Positions 51,075-60,428 of a stretch of DNA of 64,000 bases are shown piece by piece. The DNA lies in NCBI RefSeq assembly GCF_003254745.1, contig NZ_QKXH01000002.1:372001-436000 (forward strand). Direction: 5' to 3'. The notes under the pieces are model-generated. The model was not told the origin of the DNA and made no database searches. It saw only the letters and a list, made by a program, of their open reading frames with translations. Within the stretch, counting starts at the first letter, position 1. The number at the start of each line of letters is the position of its first letter. Origin of the DNA: Flavobacterium aquariorum (GTDB lineage Bacteria; Bacteroidota; Bacteroidia; Flavobacteriales; Flavobacteriaceae). A program made the translations under genes and the position numbers.

Positions 51075-53288
51075 ATGATTACCAAAATAGAAAGATTCAC
51101 TGATAGCACTTATTTTACAAATGCATTAAAAGCAACTATATCAGCAGTTCTTCCAGTATTGGTATTCACCTATTTTGGACTTTTTGAAATTGGTTTTGTC
51201 ATTGCCCTTGGTGCTTTTTTAACGTATCCAAGTGATATTCCAAGTAGTTTAAAGCATAAAATAAACGGAATTATTGTCACCGCTTTTTTGATAGCGGGAG
51301 TCAATTTATTAATCAATCTTACGTACCCAATTCCCTTTATTTTTTATCCATTTTTTTCCATATTGGTATTCATATTAGCTATGTTATCTGTATATGGACA
51401 AAGAGCTACATTCACATCTTTTTCTGCTTTATTGTCGGTATCCTTATCTTTCTCTCATCTGCATACTGGACTGGAAATGGTTCAACATTCAGCGTTAATA
51501 TTAGCCGGAGGTTTATTTTATCTAGTCATTTCACTACTGTTTCATTATATAAGCCCCTATCGTTATGCCGAATTACAAGTTGCCGAATGCATCAAATTAA
51601 CATCCAAATACCTAAAACTAAGAGGGGATTTATGGAACAGCGTTGCCGATAGAAAAGTAATTCTCGAAAAACAACTGCATTTACAAGTCGAACTCAATGA
51701 CATCCATCATAATATTCGAAGAGTACTTATTGGAAAACAAATAAATGCTGTTTCTTCCAACCAAAACCGAAAAATGCTCATTGTATTTATTTCTTTGGTA
51801 GAGATATTAGAATTAGCCCTATCTACTTCATTCGATCATAATCGATTACATCAAAAATTTGAAAAGCATCCTAAAACATTAGCCACTTACCAAAACTTGG
51901 CTTATAATTTGGCATCAACACTAAAACAATTATCCCAAAACATTGAAAAAAGAACCAATTATATCCCAAAACATAAATTATCCAAACATTTATTAGCTCT
52001 TGAAACCGCTATAAATGAGTATGAAAACGAATTGGGAAAAATAGAGGCTTCCGAGGGGGTTTTAATGCTAAAAACCATGCTCGAATATGCGGAGAAACAA
52101 GTCGAGAAAATCAAAGTAATTGAACGCGCTTTCACATCAGTATCGAATACTTATGACTTTAAGGGGAAAGATAAAGATTTAGAAAAATTTTTAACTCCCC
52201 AATATTATCCAATTAGTACATTTATTCAAAATATAAGTTTTTCATCAACAATATTTAGACATTCCTTACGATTAACGGTTGCGCTTATTTTAGGAGGCAT
52301 TATAGGCAAATTGCTTCCGTTTCAAAATGAATATTGGATTTTGATGACTATCATCATCATAATGAGGCCTGGTTATGGATTGACCAAACAGAGATCGATA
52401 CAACGTGCTATTGGAACTGTTATTGGCGGTATCATTGCATTCAGTATTTTATCTTTAATGCCTACACATTTTTTATTAAGCATTTTGGCAATACTCTGTA
52501 TGTTGCTTGGATTTTCTTTTGCACAAATCAAATATACGGTAAGTGCTACTTTTGTGACCATGTATATTGTATTCTTACATGGAATTTTGTCTCCTGATTT
52601 TGTAAATGTCATTCAGTTTAGAATAGCGGACACTTTAACTGGAGCTTTACTGGCTTACTTTGCCAATCATTTTTTATGGCCTTCTTGGGAATACATCAAA
52701 GCTCCTGAATACTTAAAGAAATCTATTATAGCCAATCGAAATTACTTAAAAGAAATTTTTATTTTTTATACCCAAAAAGGAGAAGTCACGACCTCCTATC
52801 GTTTGGCAAGAAAAAATGCATTTATTGAAATTGGAAATCTCATGGCTTCATTCCAAAGAATGTCACAGGAACCGAAGTCCAAACAAAAGAAAATGGTTCT
52901 TTTATATAAATTGACAGAACTCAATCATTCCTTGCTTTCATCAACAGCCTCTTTAGGCACTTATACCCAATCCCATAAAACAACACCTTCTTCCAAAGCA
53001 TTGACTATTGTTGTCGAAAAAGTGCTTAAAAACTTAGAGCAGGCTATTGCTTATTTAAAAGGAGAACCAATTAATGATTCAAATGAAATTACAAAAGAAG
53101 AATTGGCCAATCGTTTTATTGAATTAAAAAACATTCGTCAAAACGAACTAAAAGAGGGAAATCCAATTGACGAAGAAGCTTTTGCCTTAAAAATGCAGGA
53201 AGCGCAATTGGTAATAGAACAATTAATTTGGCTAACCAATTTATCGGAGGGAATTTTAAAAAACACTAAAAAACTAATGGAAGATTGA
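51075..53288 (+). CDS. FUSC/YccS-like membrane protein
   Basis: A 737-residue inner-membrane protein with the duplicated FUSC layout. The first hydrophobic block of about six helices covers residues 15-160, a soluble helical region runs from 165 to 390, a second block covers 395-535 (EYWILMTIIIIMRPGYGLTKQRSIQRAIGTVIGG is the FUSC signature), and a cytosolic tail follows. Related proteins (YccS, AaeB) are linked to efflux of aromatic acids or are of unknown role. It stands alone between def and the converging mqo gene. Confidence 0.88.
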   Translation: MITKIERFTDSTYFTNALKATISAVLPVLVFTYFGLFEIGFVIALGAFLTYPSDIPSSLKHKINGIIVTAFLIAGVNLLINLTYPIPFIFYPFFSILVFILAMLSVYGQRATFTSFSALLSVSLSFSHLHTGLEMVQHSALILAGGLFYLVISLLFHYISPYRYAELQVAECIKLTSKYLKLRGDLWNSVADRKVILEKQLHLQVELNDIHHNIRRVLIGKQINAVSSNQNRKMLIVFISLVEILELALSTSFDHNRLHQKFEKHPKTLATYQNLAYNLASTLKQLSQNIEKRTNYIPKHKLSKHLLALETAINEYENELGKIEASEGVLMLKTMLEYAEKQVEKIKVIERAFTSVSNTYDFKGKDKDLEKFLTPQYYPISTFIQNISFSSTIFRHSLRLTVALILGGIIGKLLPFQNEYWILMTIIIIMRPGYGLTKQRSIQRAIGTVIGGIIAFSILSLMPTHFLLSILAILCMLLGFSFAQIKYTVSATFVTMYIVFLHGILSPDFVNVIQFRIADTLTGALLAYFANHFLWPSWEYIKAPEYLKKSIIANRNYLKEIFIFYTQKGEVTTSYRLARKNAFIEIGNLMASFQRMSQEPKSKQKKMVLLYKLTELNHSLLSSTASLGTYTQSHKTTPSSKALTIVVEKVLKNLEQAIAYLKGEPINDSNEITKEELANRFIELKNIRQNELKEGNPIDEEAFALKMQEAQLVIEQLIWLTNLSEGILKNTKKLMED

Positions 53289-53296
53289 GTAAAAAA

Positions 53297-53345
53297 GAAT
53301 GACAGCTTTTAGTTTCTTCTATTCGAAACCAAAAGCTGTCATTTA
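53297..53345 (+). terminator. Terminator hairpin after the FUSC gene
   Basis: AATGACAGCTTTTaGTTTC and GAAACcAAAAGCTGTCATT pair over 19 bp with one mismatch around TTCTATTC. The T-tract after it is short. Confidence 0.75.
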
Positions 53346-53389
53346 GTATTTATTAACTTGAACTAGTACTAATTGGAAATCATTACAAA

Positions 53390-53525
53390 AATGACAAATC
53401 TTCATCTTTAGCCCTGATCTCCTAAATTGCTCTCGCAATTACCTTTTATTTTTTTCTTTAAAAAAGCAAAGATATAGTGTAGAGCAGGTTCTATGTGACT
53501 AAAAAGCCTTATGCTGTTGCTCCAA
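53390..53525. repeat. Diverged hairpin-centred repeat, copy 4
   Basis: The order of parts matches copy 3 on the plus strand: ACAAATCTTCATCTTTAGCC, then CTGAT, then a T/A-rich stem-loop (about 53442-53472, CTTTTATTTTTT with TAAAAAAGCAAAG). GATATAGTGTAGAGCAGG comes next, and the end is GTTGCTCCAAAAATTAAT. It also contains a perfect small hairpin AATTGC-TCTC-GCAATT. It lies between the converging FUSC and mqo genes. Similarity to the other copies is weaker. Confidence 0.55.
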
Positions 53526-53546
53526 AAATTAATAATTAAACTAGAT

Positions 53547-55040
53547 TTAGCTTAATTTTAAAACTTCAGCAGTATTATTTCTAATAGCTGCCAATAGCTC
53601 TGAATTTTCATTTAAAGACTGGCCAAAAGAAGGAATCATAGCTTTCACTTTTTCCTGCCACTCCGGAGAACTAAATTGCTCTGGGAAACATTTACCCACC
53701 AACTCAACCATAATAGAAACAGCAGTTGAGGCTCCTGGAGAAGCTCCTAATAAGACCGCCAAAGTCCCATCGTTTGTATTGATAATTTCTGTACCAAACT
53801 CTAATTTTCCAATTAACTCTTCGTCTTTTTTGATAACCTGAACGCGTTGACCTGCTCTTTCCAGTTTCCAATCTTTTGTTCTGGCATTAGGGACATATTC
53901 GCGCAAGGCATTCATTCTGTCTTTTGGAGATTGACGCACTTGCTCTATTAAATATTTAGTAAGCGGAATGTTTTTGTATCCAGCAACAATCATCGGAATT
54001 ACATTATCTGGTTTTATAGACAACGGTAAATCTGAATAAGAGCCATTTTTTAAAAATCGGGTAGAAAATCCAGCGAATGGTCCAAAAAGCAATGCTCTTT
54101 CTCCATCAATCATTCGAGTATCTACGTGAGGAACAGACATTGGTGGCGCACCTACACTAGCTTTCCCATATACTTTAGCTTGATGTTTTGCTATAACTTC
54201 GGGATTAGTACATTTTAGCCATTGTCCACTAACAGGGAAACCTCCGTATCCTTTTCCTTCGGGTACATTTGCTTTTTCCAATAATGGCAATGAACCTCCA
54301 CCAGCACCTATAAAAACAAATTTGGTATATACTTTTTTCTTTTGACCGGTAGCCAAATCAGTAATTTTTATCCTCCAAGATTTGTCTTCTCTCTGTTTTA
54401 ATTTTTTTACTTCATGGCTGTAGTGTATAGTCACATTATCCAGCTTTGTCAAATAAGCCAGCATGCTTCTGGTCAATGTACCAAAATTTACATCCGTACC
54501 AATTTTCATTGAAGTTGCAGCTACTTTTTCATCTAGATTTCTGCCTTCCATTACTAAAGGCATCCATTTTTGCAATTCAGAAATATCAGTGCTAAAAATC
54601 ATTTCGGCAAAAAGAGGATTTGATTGCAAAGCTTCAAACCTATTTTTTAGAAAGTCAACATTTTTATCACCCCACACAAAACTAATATGAGGAATACTTT
54701 TTATAAAATCTTCTGGAGTTGAAAGTTTTCCTTCTTTGACCAAATAAGACCAAAACTGTCTGGAAACCTCAAATTGTTCTGCAATACTAATTGCTTTATT
54801 TGGATTTATTTTTCCATCAGCACTTTCAGGAGTATAATTAAGCTCACAAAAAGCGGAATGTCCTGTCCCTGCATTATTCCATGCGTCAGAACTTTCTGCC
54901 GCTGCAACATCTAATCTTTCGTAAATATCAATCTTTAAATCAGGTTGTAATTCTTTTAAAATTAAACCTAGAGTAGCACTCATAATCCCAGCTCCAATTA
55001 GAACTACATCAGAATTGGATCGTATTGTTGTATCGGACAT
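53547..55040 (-). CDS. mqo: Malate:quinone oxidoreductase
   Basis: A 497-residue FAD enzyme on the inner membrane face that oxidises malate to oxaloacetate and reduces quinone. DVVLIGAGIMSATLGLILKEL (about 11-31) is the FAD-binding motif. WNNAGTGHSAFCELNYTP (about 55-72), FIGAGGGSLPLLEKA and LLFGPFAGFSTRFLK are Mqo family blocks, and LLGASPGASTAVSIM lies near the C-terminus. Length is standard. It gives the TCA cycle a membrane-linked step feeding the oxidases encoded earlier. Confidence 0.96.
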   Translation of the reverse strand: MSDTTIRSNSDVVLIGAGIMSATLGLILKELQPDLKIDIYERLDVAAAESSDAWNNAGTGHSAFCELNYTPESADGKINPNKAISIAEQFEVSRQFWSYLVKEGKLSTPEDFIKSIPHISFVWGDKNVDFLKNRFEALQSNPLFAEMIFSTDISELQKWMPLVMEGRNLDEKVAATSMKIGTDVNFGTLTRSMLAYLTKLDNVTIHYSHEVKKLKQREDKSWRIKITDLATGQKKKVYTKFVFIGAGGGSLPLLEKANVPEGKGYGGFPVSGQWLKCTNPEVIAKHQAKVYGKASVGAPPMSVPHVDTRMIDGERALLFGPFAGFSTRFLKNGSYSDLPLSIKPDNVIPMIVAGYKNIPLTKYLIEQVRQSPKDRMNALREYVPNARTKDWKLERAGQRVQVIKKDEELIGKLEFGTEIINTNDGTLAVLLGASPGASTAVSIMVELVGKCFPEQFSSPEWQEKVKAMIPSFGQSLNENSELLAAIRNNTAEVLKLS

Positions 55041-55063
55041 TTTTGTGTGTTTTTAAGAAGTTG

Positions 55064-55071
55064 CAAAAATA
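55064..55071 (-). promoter_or_regulatory. Promoter -7 element for mqo
   Basis: On the minus strand this is TATTTTTG, an exact TAnnTTTG match, 23 bases before the mqo ATG. Confidence 0.5.
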
Positions 55072-55150
55072 GTTCTAAAAATCACAAAAAAAAATTATTT
55101 TTTGGTTACAAAACACCCAAAAAACATAACAGTTTGTTAAATTAAGAGTG

Positions 55151-55561
55151 CTATTTTCGATTCAAATAATCTTGAAGCATTATAGTGGCCGAAATTTCAT
55201 CAATTAAAGCTTTATTTTGACGCTGTTTTTTATTGAGCCCGCTATCAATCATTGTTTGAAAAGCCATTTTGGAAGTAAAACGTTCATCAACGCGAATTAC
55301 CTTCATATCAGGAAAGTGATTGGTAAAATGAGTTACAAATCCTTTAATTATGGATGCACTTTCAGATGGTTCACCATTCATTTGTTTGGGTTCACCAATA
55401 AGTACTGCTTCTACTTTTTCTTTAGCAAAATAATCTTTCAAAAAAGCAATTGCAGTTGTGGAGGGAATCGTAGTCAAACCCGAAGCAATAATTTGCAATT
55501 CATCGGTAACTGCTATTCCTGTTCGTTTTTGTCCGTAATCTATAGAGAGTATTCTTGGCAT
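55151..55561 (-). CDS. ruvX: YqgF/RuvX RNase H-like nuclease
   Basis: A 136-residue protein of the YqgF family. ILSIDYGQKRTGIAVTD (about 4-20) supplies the first catalytic Asp, AVLIGEPKQMNG the conserved central strand, and VIRVDERFTSKMA the second acidic site. A late DEISATIMLQDYL contributes the last one. In bacteria it processes the 5' end of pre-16S rRNA or Holliday junctions. It lies between mqo and the methyltransferase gene on the same strand. Confidence 0.94.
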   Translation of the reverse strand: MPRILSIDYGQKRTGIAVTDELQIIASGLTTIPSTTAIAFLKDYFAKEKVEAVLIGEPKQMNGEPSESASIIKGFVTHFTNHFPDMKVIRVDERFTSKMAFQTMIDSGLNKKQRQNKALIDEISATIMLQDYLNRK

Positions 55562-55584
55562 TTTATTTTTTTTATCAAAGGTAA

Positions 55585-56319
55585 CTATTTTAATTTCCCA
55601 ATTCTGAACAACAAAGGAAAAGTCACTTTCTTGTCATTATTTTGCCAAGAAATATTCAATTCTTCCCTAATCAATTCCAATGGATTGCTTTTGTTTTTCA
55701 AAATATAATGCTGTGTTGCCGACCATGTTTCGAGATATCCCATCAATTCTTCAAAAGACCAAGTAAAATGATTTTCAAAACTATCGATAGCAATTTCATC
55801 AAAAGGAAATGGAATCGTCGTATAGTTTTCATCCAAATATTTTCGCTCTTTATCCCAATACTCCCCAACTATATTGTAATAATAATTGCGGAGTATCACA
55901 TCGGATTCGGCATTGGTAGAAAACAATCCATATCCCAAAACAGCAAAGGTTCCATCGGGTTTCAAAATTCTGTAGATTTCTTTGTAAAACAAATCAAAAT
56001 CAAACCAATGAATAGCTTGGGCAACAGTAATTAAATCAAAAGTCTGATTATCGAAGCTTGTCTTTTCGGCCGACTCCAATTGATACACTAAATTAGGTGC
56101 TTGAATAGCATTATCCAGTTGGTTTTGACTAATATCAATTCCATAAACTTTTTCGAAAACAGTAGAGAGTTTATGAGCAATTTGTCCATTTCCGGTAGCA
56201 ACATCAAGTGCTTTTGATTTGTTTTTTACAAACGAAATTAAATAGTCAATCATTTCATCGGGATAATGTGGACGATATTTTGAATATTCTAATGCTTGTT
56301 TAGAAAAATTATCTTTCAT
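55585..56319 (-). CDS. SAM-dependent class I methyltransferase
   Basis: A 244-residue protein. The SAM-binding motif is SKALDVATGNGQIAHKL (about 35-51), followed by VYGIDISQNQLDNA (acidic end of strand 2) and DLITVAQAIHWFDFDLFYKEIYRILKPDGTFAVLGYG, all typical of a Methyltransf_11-type fold. HWFD is common in small-molecule methyltransferases of the type annotated as trans-aconitate or UbiE-like. Substrate is unknown. The stop is 23 bases from the ruvX start. Confidence 0.87.
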   Translation of the reverse strand: MKDNFSKQALEYSKYRPHYPDEMIDYLISFVKNKSKALDVATGNGQIAHKLSTVFEKVYGIDISQNQLDNAIQAPNLVYQLESAEKTSFDNQTFDLITVAQAIHWFDFDLFYKEIYRILKPDGTFAVLGYGLFSTNAESDVILRNYYYNIVGEYWDKERKYLDENYTTIPFPFDEIAIDSFENHFTWSFEELMGYLETWSATQHYILKNKSNPLELIREELNISWQNNDKKVTFPLLFRIGKLK

Positions 56320-56496
56320 ATGTTGATATTTATTGTTTTTTATCGGTCATATGTAATTCGTATTTCATCCTTTGCTAATGTGACCAATTTTTAAGTAATA
56401 CTCATTTCATATTCCTTTACTTTTTCGTTTATCAAATTTACTACATTTAATCAACTACAAGTTAAATCTATAACATTTTCAATACAATTTCTCTTT

Positions 56497-56525
56497 TTTG
56501 CTATTGGTTAAAAATGGTATCTTTG
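56497..56525 (+). promoter_or_regulatory. Promoter of dapD
   Basis: TTTG at 56497-56500, a 17-bp spacer and TATCTTTG at 56518-56525 match the Bacteroidota consensus. The ATG at 56543 follows 17 bases later. This disfavours an in-frame upstream start at 56498, which lies inside the promoter. Confidence 0.65.
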
Positions 56526-56542
56526 CCAAAAATCTATCAAAA

Positions 56543-57358
56543 ATGAATTCATTACAAACAATAATAGAACAAGCTTGGGAAAACCGTGCTTTATTGCAAG
56601 AAACAACCACTACTGATGCCATCAGAGAAGTTATAGAATTATTAGATGCAGGAAAATTACGTGTTGCTGAGCCTGTTGGCGAAGGATGGCAAGTAAACGA
56701 ATGGGTAAAGAAAGCCGTTGTGATGTACTTCCCTATCCAAAAAATGGAAACATTAGAATCTGGAATTTTTGAATACCATGATAAAATGTTATTAAAAAGA
56801 GGTTATGCTGAAAAAGGAATTCGTGTAGTTCCAAATGCTGTAGCTCGATACGGTGCTTATATTTCAAGTGGTGTAATCTTGATGCCAAGTTATGTAAACA
56901 TTGGTGCTTATGTCGATGAAGGAACAATGGTGGATACTTGGGCAACTGTGGGAAGCTGTGCTCAAATTGGTAAAAATGTACACTTAAGTGGTGGTGTTGG
57001 AATTGGTGGAGTATTAGAACCATTGCAAGCCGCTCCTGTTATTATTGAAGATGGTGCTTTTGTAGGTTCTCGTTGCATTGTAGTTGAAGGTGTTCATGTT
57101 GGTAAAGAAGCTGTTCTTGGTGCCAATGTGTGTTTGACAGCCTCAACAAAAATCATTGATGTAACTGGTGATGAGCCTTTAGAAATGAAAGGTTTTGTTC
57201 CTGCTCGTTCAGTAGTAATTCCTGGAAGTTATACCAAAAAATTTGCTGCTGGTGAATTCCAAGTGCCTTGCGCTTTAATTATCGGAACTCGTAAACCATC
57301 TACTGATTTAAAAACATCTTTAAATAACGCGTTAAGAGAATACGACGTAGCAGTTTAA
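56543..57358 (+). CDS. dapD: 2,3,4,5-tetrahydropyridine-2,6-dicarboxylate N-succinyltransferase
   Basis: A 271-residue lysine/diaminopimelate enzyme. An N-terminal alpha domain (MNSLQTIIEQAWENRALL) is followed by a left-handed beta helix built from hexapeptide repeats (about 105-225): VVPNAVARYGAYISSGVILMPSYVNIGAYVDEGTMVDTWATVGSCAQIG. The family block GGVGIGGVLEPLQAAPVIIEDGAFVGSRC is present. The start at 56543 follows a consensus promoter. A strong terminator closes the gene. Confidence 0.96.
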   Translation: MNSLQTIIEQAWENRALLQETTTTDAIREVIELLDAGKLRVAEPVGEGWQVNEWVKKAVVMYFPIQKMETLESGIFEYHDKMLLKRGYAEKGIRVVPNAVARYGAYISSGVILMPSYVNIGAYVDEGTMVDTWATVGSCAQIGKNVHLSGGVGIGGVLEPLQAAPVIIEDGAFVGSRCIVVEGVHVGKEAVLGANVCLTASTKIIDVTGDEPLEMKGFVPARSVVIPGSYTKKFAAGEFQVPCALIIGTRKPSTDLKTSLNNALREYDVAV

Positions 57359-57375
57359 AAATTATTTTTCATAAA

Positions 57376-57415
57376 GAAAAGAGGTCTTATTTTGTAAAAT
57401 AAGACCTCTTTTTAT
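57376..57415. terminator. Terminator between dapD and the glycan cluster
   Basis: AAAGAGGTCTTATTTT/AAAATAAGACCTCTTT is a perfect 16-bp stem around GT, followed by Ts. It separates dapD from the converging GT2 gene. Confidence 0.93.
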
Positions 57416-57435
57416 ATCGACCAAAATTCAAAATA

Positions 57436-58185
57436 TCAACTATTTTTCTTCTGAATTTTAATTAGTTTGGCATATTTCATATAAGAAAAAAAACTTTGAA
57501 TCATAGAAATTGTCAATCCGTCCAATCCATTCAAAAACCCTTTTTTAAAGAAATAACAACGTACAAATGCAACTGTTCCATTTAGAATTGGCTTATACCC
57601 TGATATCCTTACACCTTGATCAAAAAGTTGTTGTGCATGCCAACTTGAATATTGATTTTTTTTGGAAATAATTTGTTCCAAGGAGTCCCAACCATAGTGC
57701 AGTATATGAACAGGAACTTTCTTCTCATTGGTGGCAACTATAGTTTGATGCACTTTTGAATTAGATGGATTTGCTGATTTTTTATTAAAAAAACGTACTT
57801 TATGGTCTGGATACCAACCTGCAAAATCAATTAATTTATCACCCAAAAAGTTTTTTACTCTAAAACTAAAGGCATCATAATCTCCTTTTAGATATTTTTC
57901 TTTTAAAATATAATCCTCAGCGTCTTTATCCAAAAACTCATCGGCATCCAAGTTGAGAATCCAATCATTTTTACAAAAAGGTAAACCATGAGTACGTTGG
58001 GGACCATCGCCTAAAAAAGGTTGTTCAATTACTATTGCCCCTTTTGCTTTAGCTATCTCAACTGTTCTATCTTTACTCAAAGAATCAACTACTATTACTT
58101 CATTACAAACTCTAAAAAGCGCATCAATGCACTTTCCTATCATTTTTTCCTCATTAAAAGTAATAATCAAACCACTTATCGCCAT
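57436..58185 (-). CDS. GT2 glycosyltransferase, WaaE/KdtX-like
   Basis: A 249-residue cytosolic GT-A enzyme. MAISGLIITFNEEKMIGKCIDAL opens the fold, EVIVVDSLSKDRTVEIAKAKG binds the nucleotide sugar and WILNLDADEFLD (about 90-101) carries the DxD metal site. The C-terminal HYGWDSLEQIISKKNQYSSWHAQQLF and FKKGFLNGLDGL are typical of the lipopolysaccharide core beta-1,4-glucosyltransferase group. Most likely it extends the LPS inner core. A paralogue lies at 60425. Confidence 0.9.
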   Translation of the reverse strand: MAISGLIITFNEEKMIGKCIDALFRVCNEVIVVDSLSKDRTVEIAKAKGAIVIEQPFLGDGPQRTHGLPFCKNDWILNLDADEFLDKDAEDYILKEKYLKGDYDAFSFRVKNFLGDKLIDFAGWYPDHKVRFFNKKSANPSNSKVHQTIVATNEKKVPVHILHYGWDSLEQIISKKNQYSSWHAQQLFDQGVRISGYKPILNGTVAFVRCYFFKKGFLNGLDGLTISMIQSFFSYMKYAKLIKIQKKNS

Positions 58186-58309
58186 CGTAATATTTATTTG
58201 CTGCTACAAAAATATAGTTTTTCCAACTAGATTACTCCATTTATAATCCAGCTCCCGCAAATATCTGTAAATACTTTGTATTTTAGCACTCAAATTAAGT
58301 TTATTCAAT

Positions 58310-59374
58310 ATGAGAATTTTAGTTATTCAGCAAAAAAGAATTGGTGATGTGCTTACAAGTACGATAATATGCAATAATTTAAAAAAACAATTTCCGCTAT
58401 ATACAATTGACTATATGTGTTATACCAATAGTCTTGACGTTTTAATAGGAAATCCAAATATTGACAACGTAATACCATTATCCCACAAGGTCAGAAAAAA
58501 TTATTTTTCACTATTTAAGTTTATTTTTGAAATTAGAGCTAAAAAATACGATGTCATAATTGATGTTTATAATAAATTAGAAACAAATCTAATTACAATG
58601 TTTGCTGGTTCTCATTTTAAAATAGCCTATCACAAATGGTACACTAAATTGTTTTATACACATAATTTAAAACGTTTTGAAAATACCGACACGCCAAAAT
58701 ATGGATTTGCCATTGACAATAGACTTTTATTATTGGAGCCCTTAAATCTAGATCAAAATGCGATAGATCCTTATCCCAAATTATTTGTGAGTTCAGAAGA
58801 AAATGAAGAAACAATTTTACTTTTTGAAAAACACAAAATAAACAGAAGCAAAAAAACGATAATGATTAGTCTACTAGGAAGTGAGAAAAACAAAACCTAT
58901 CCTCTAGAATACATGGTGAAGGTTGTTGAATATGTCGCAAACCATAAAGACGTAACAATACTTTTCAATTATTTTGAAAATCAAATTGAGGATGCCAAAT
59001 CTATTTATAATTCCTGTTCACAAGAGACTCAAGAAAAAATACATTTTGAATTATTCGGTAAAGATTTGAGATCATTTATATCTATAATGAATCAATGTGA
59101 TTTAATTATCGGTAATGATGGAGGAGCAATCAATATGGCAAAAGCCTTAAACAAACCTGCCTTTACGATTTTTTCTCCTTTCGTAGAAAAGAAAATTTGG
59201 GCAACTTTTGAGGATGGAATAAAAAACATATCTGTTCATTTAAAAGATTTCAAACCTGAGTTATTTACTAATATTAATCATGATGAGATAAAGAAAAACC
59301 ACACCTCTTTATATCAACAACTTTCTCCCGAACTATTTAAAGATAAAATTGATTTTTTTATAAATAATAATTAA
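58310..59374 (+). CDS. GT9 heptosyltransferase-like glycosyltransferase
   Basis: A 354-residue protein with the GT-B fold of the LPS heptosyltransferase family. MRILVIQQKRIGDVLTSTIICNNLKKQFP (1-29) is the N-terminal domain start with the catalytic-type Asp of IGDVL. IMISLLGSEKNKTYPLEYMVKVVEYV starts the second domain, and QCDLIIGNDGGAINMAKALNKPAFTIFSP (about 261-289) is the donor-binding motif. It probably adds a heptose or related sugar to the LPS core. It diverges from the GT2 gene upstream by 124 bases. Confidence 0.9.
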   Translation: MRILVIQQKRIGDVLTSTIICNNLKKQFPLYTIDYMCYTNSLDVLIGNPNIDNVIPLSHKVRKNYFSLFKFIFEIRAKKYDVIIDVYNKLETNLITMFAGSHFKIAYHKWYTKLFYTHNLKRFENTDTPKYGFAIDNRLLLLEPLNLDQNAIDPYPKLFVSSEENEETILLFEKHKINRSKKTIMISLLGSEKNKTYPLEYMVKVVEYVANHKDVTILFNYFENQIEDAKSIYNSCSQETQEKIHFELFGKDLRSFISIMNQCDLIIGNDGGAINMAKALNKPAFTIFSPFVEKKIWATFEDGIKNISVHLKDFKPELFTNINHDEIKKNHTSLYQQLSPELFKDKIDFFINNN

Positions 59375-59447
59375 CAATACGATTAAGCCCTATTAAATAA
59401 GTCCAATTTACACCATCAAATTAATCAAAAACTTATCTTATCATATA

Positions 59448-60428
59448 ATGGATGTTTCAATTATTATAGTCAACTACCGAAGTTGGAAGCCATTACATAA
59501 CTGTCTAGAATCATTACTTTCAATAGATAAAACAAACATGAATTTTGAAGTAATCATTGTTGATAATTTTTCGAATGATAGAGAGTTTGATTCGTTTCAA
59601 AATAAATTTAAAGACTTTATTTTCATCAGAAACAATACTAATTCTGGTTTTGCGAATGGATGCAACCTAGGAGCAAAAGAAGCAAAAGGAGAATATTTTT
59701 TATTTCTGAATCCTGACACCGTAATTTCACCCAATACCCTAAACACACTTTATAAAACTTATAAAAAACATTCAGAAATAGGAATATTATCATGTTTACA
59801 GGTTGACAAAAAAAATCATTTTTTTTATCAAACCAACATTTTTCCATCACTAGCGCGTCTTTTTGCGATAAGCAGGTTTTTTTTTAGAAAAATAATTAAA
59901 AAAAGAACAGACACAATTTTCGACTCCAAAAAAGAATTATTTTATCCTGACTGGGTCACGGGAGCAGTAATTTTTATAAGTAGAGATTGGTTCAAAAAAG
60001 TAAATGGTTGGAATGAGGATTATTGGCTCTACTTTGAAGATGTAGAAATTTGCAGAAAAATAGCCCAGAGGAATGGTAAAATGGCAGTGACTAGAAATAC
60101 AACTATATTACATGAACACGGTGGTTCTTCAAGAAATGATTTTGAAACGGAACATATCAGCAAAACAGAAGTTATCATTTCAAAACATGTATACATAAAC
60201 AATAATTTTAAGCCATCAACCAAGGCACTAGCACATGTGTTTTTGATACTCTTTATACTTTTAGAAAAAACCTTTCTATCACTTTTAAGCTTATTTTTAT
60301 TTTTTAATTTAAAATTGAGAACAAATAGATACATTCTCAAAAATCTTTGTTCCTATTATTTTAATGCGATAAAAAAACAAACTTGGTTAAGTAAAAGATC
60401 TGTAAACTATCAAAAAGTCGACTTATGA
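59448..60428 (+). CDS. GT2 glycosyltransferase, rhamnosyl/WbbL-like
   Basis: A 326-residue protein with an N-terminal GT-A domain: VSIIIVNYRSWKPLHNCLESLL, NTNSGFANGCNLGAKEAKGEYFLFLNPDTVIS (about 64-95, DxD-type NPDT) and DWVTGAVIFISRDWFKKVNGWNEDYWLYFEDVEIC, the acceptor block of rhamnosyltransferase-like enzymes. A hydrophobic segment near 265-290 (VFLILFILLEKTFLSLLSLFLFF) anchors it to the membrane. The stop overlaps the next GT2 by ATGA. The sugar is unknown. Confidence 0.88.
   Translation: MDVSIIIVNYRSWKPLHNCLESLLSIDKTNMNFEVIIVDNFSNDREFDSFQNKFKDFIFIRNNTNSGFANGCNLGAKEAKGEYFLFLNPDTVISPNTLNTLYKTYKKHSEIGILSCLQVDKKNHFFYQTNIFPSLARLFAISRFFFRKIIKKRTDTIFDSKKELFYPDWVTGAVIFISRDWFKKVNGWNEDYWLYFEDVEICRKIAQRNGKMAVTRNTTILHEHGGSSRNDFETEHISKTEVIISKHVYINNNFKPSTKALAHVFLILFILLEKTFLSLLSLFLFFNLKLRTNRYILKNLCSYYFNAIKKQTWLSKRSVNYQKVDL

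Noticed and set aside
51541..51570. Possible extra hairpin-repeat copy at AAGCCCCTATCG inside the FUSC gene
   Set aside because: The match is 10-12 bases, lies in conserved coding sequence, and has no adjoining stem-loop.
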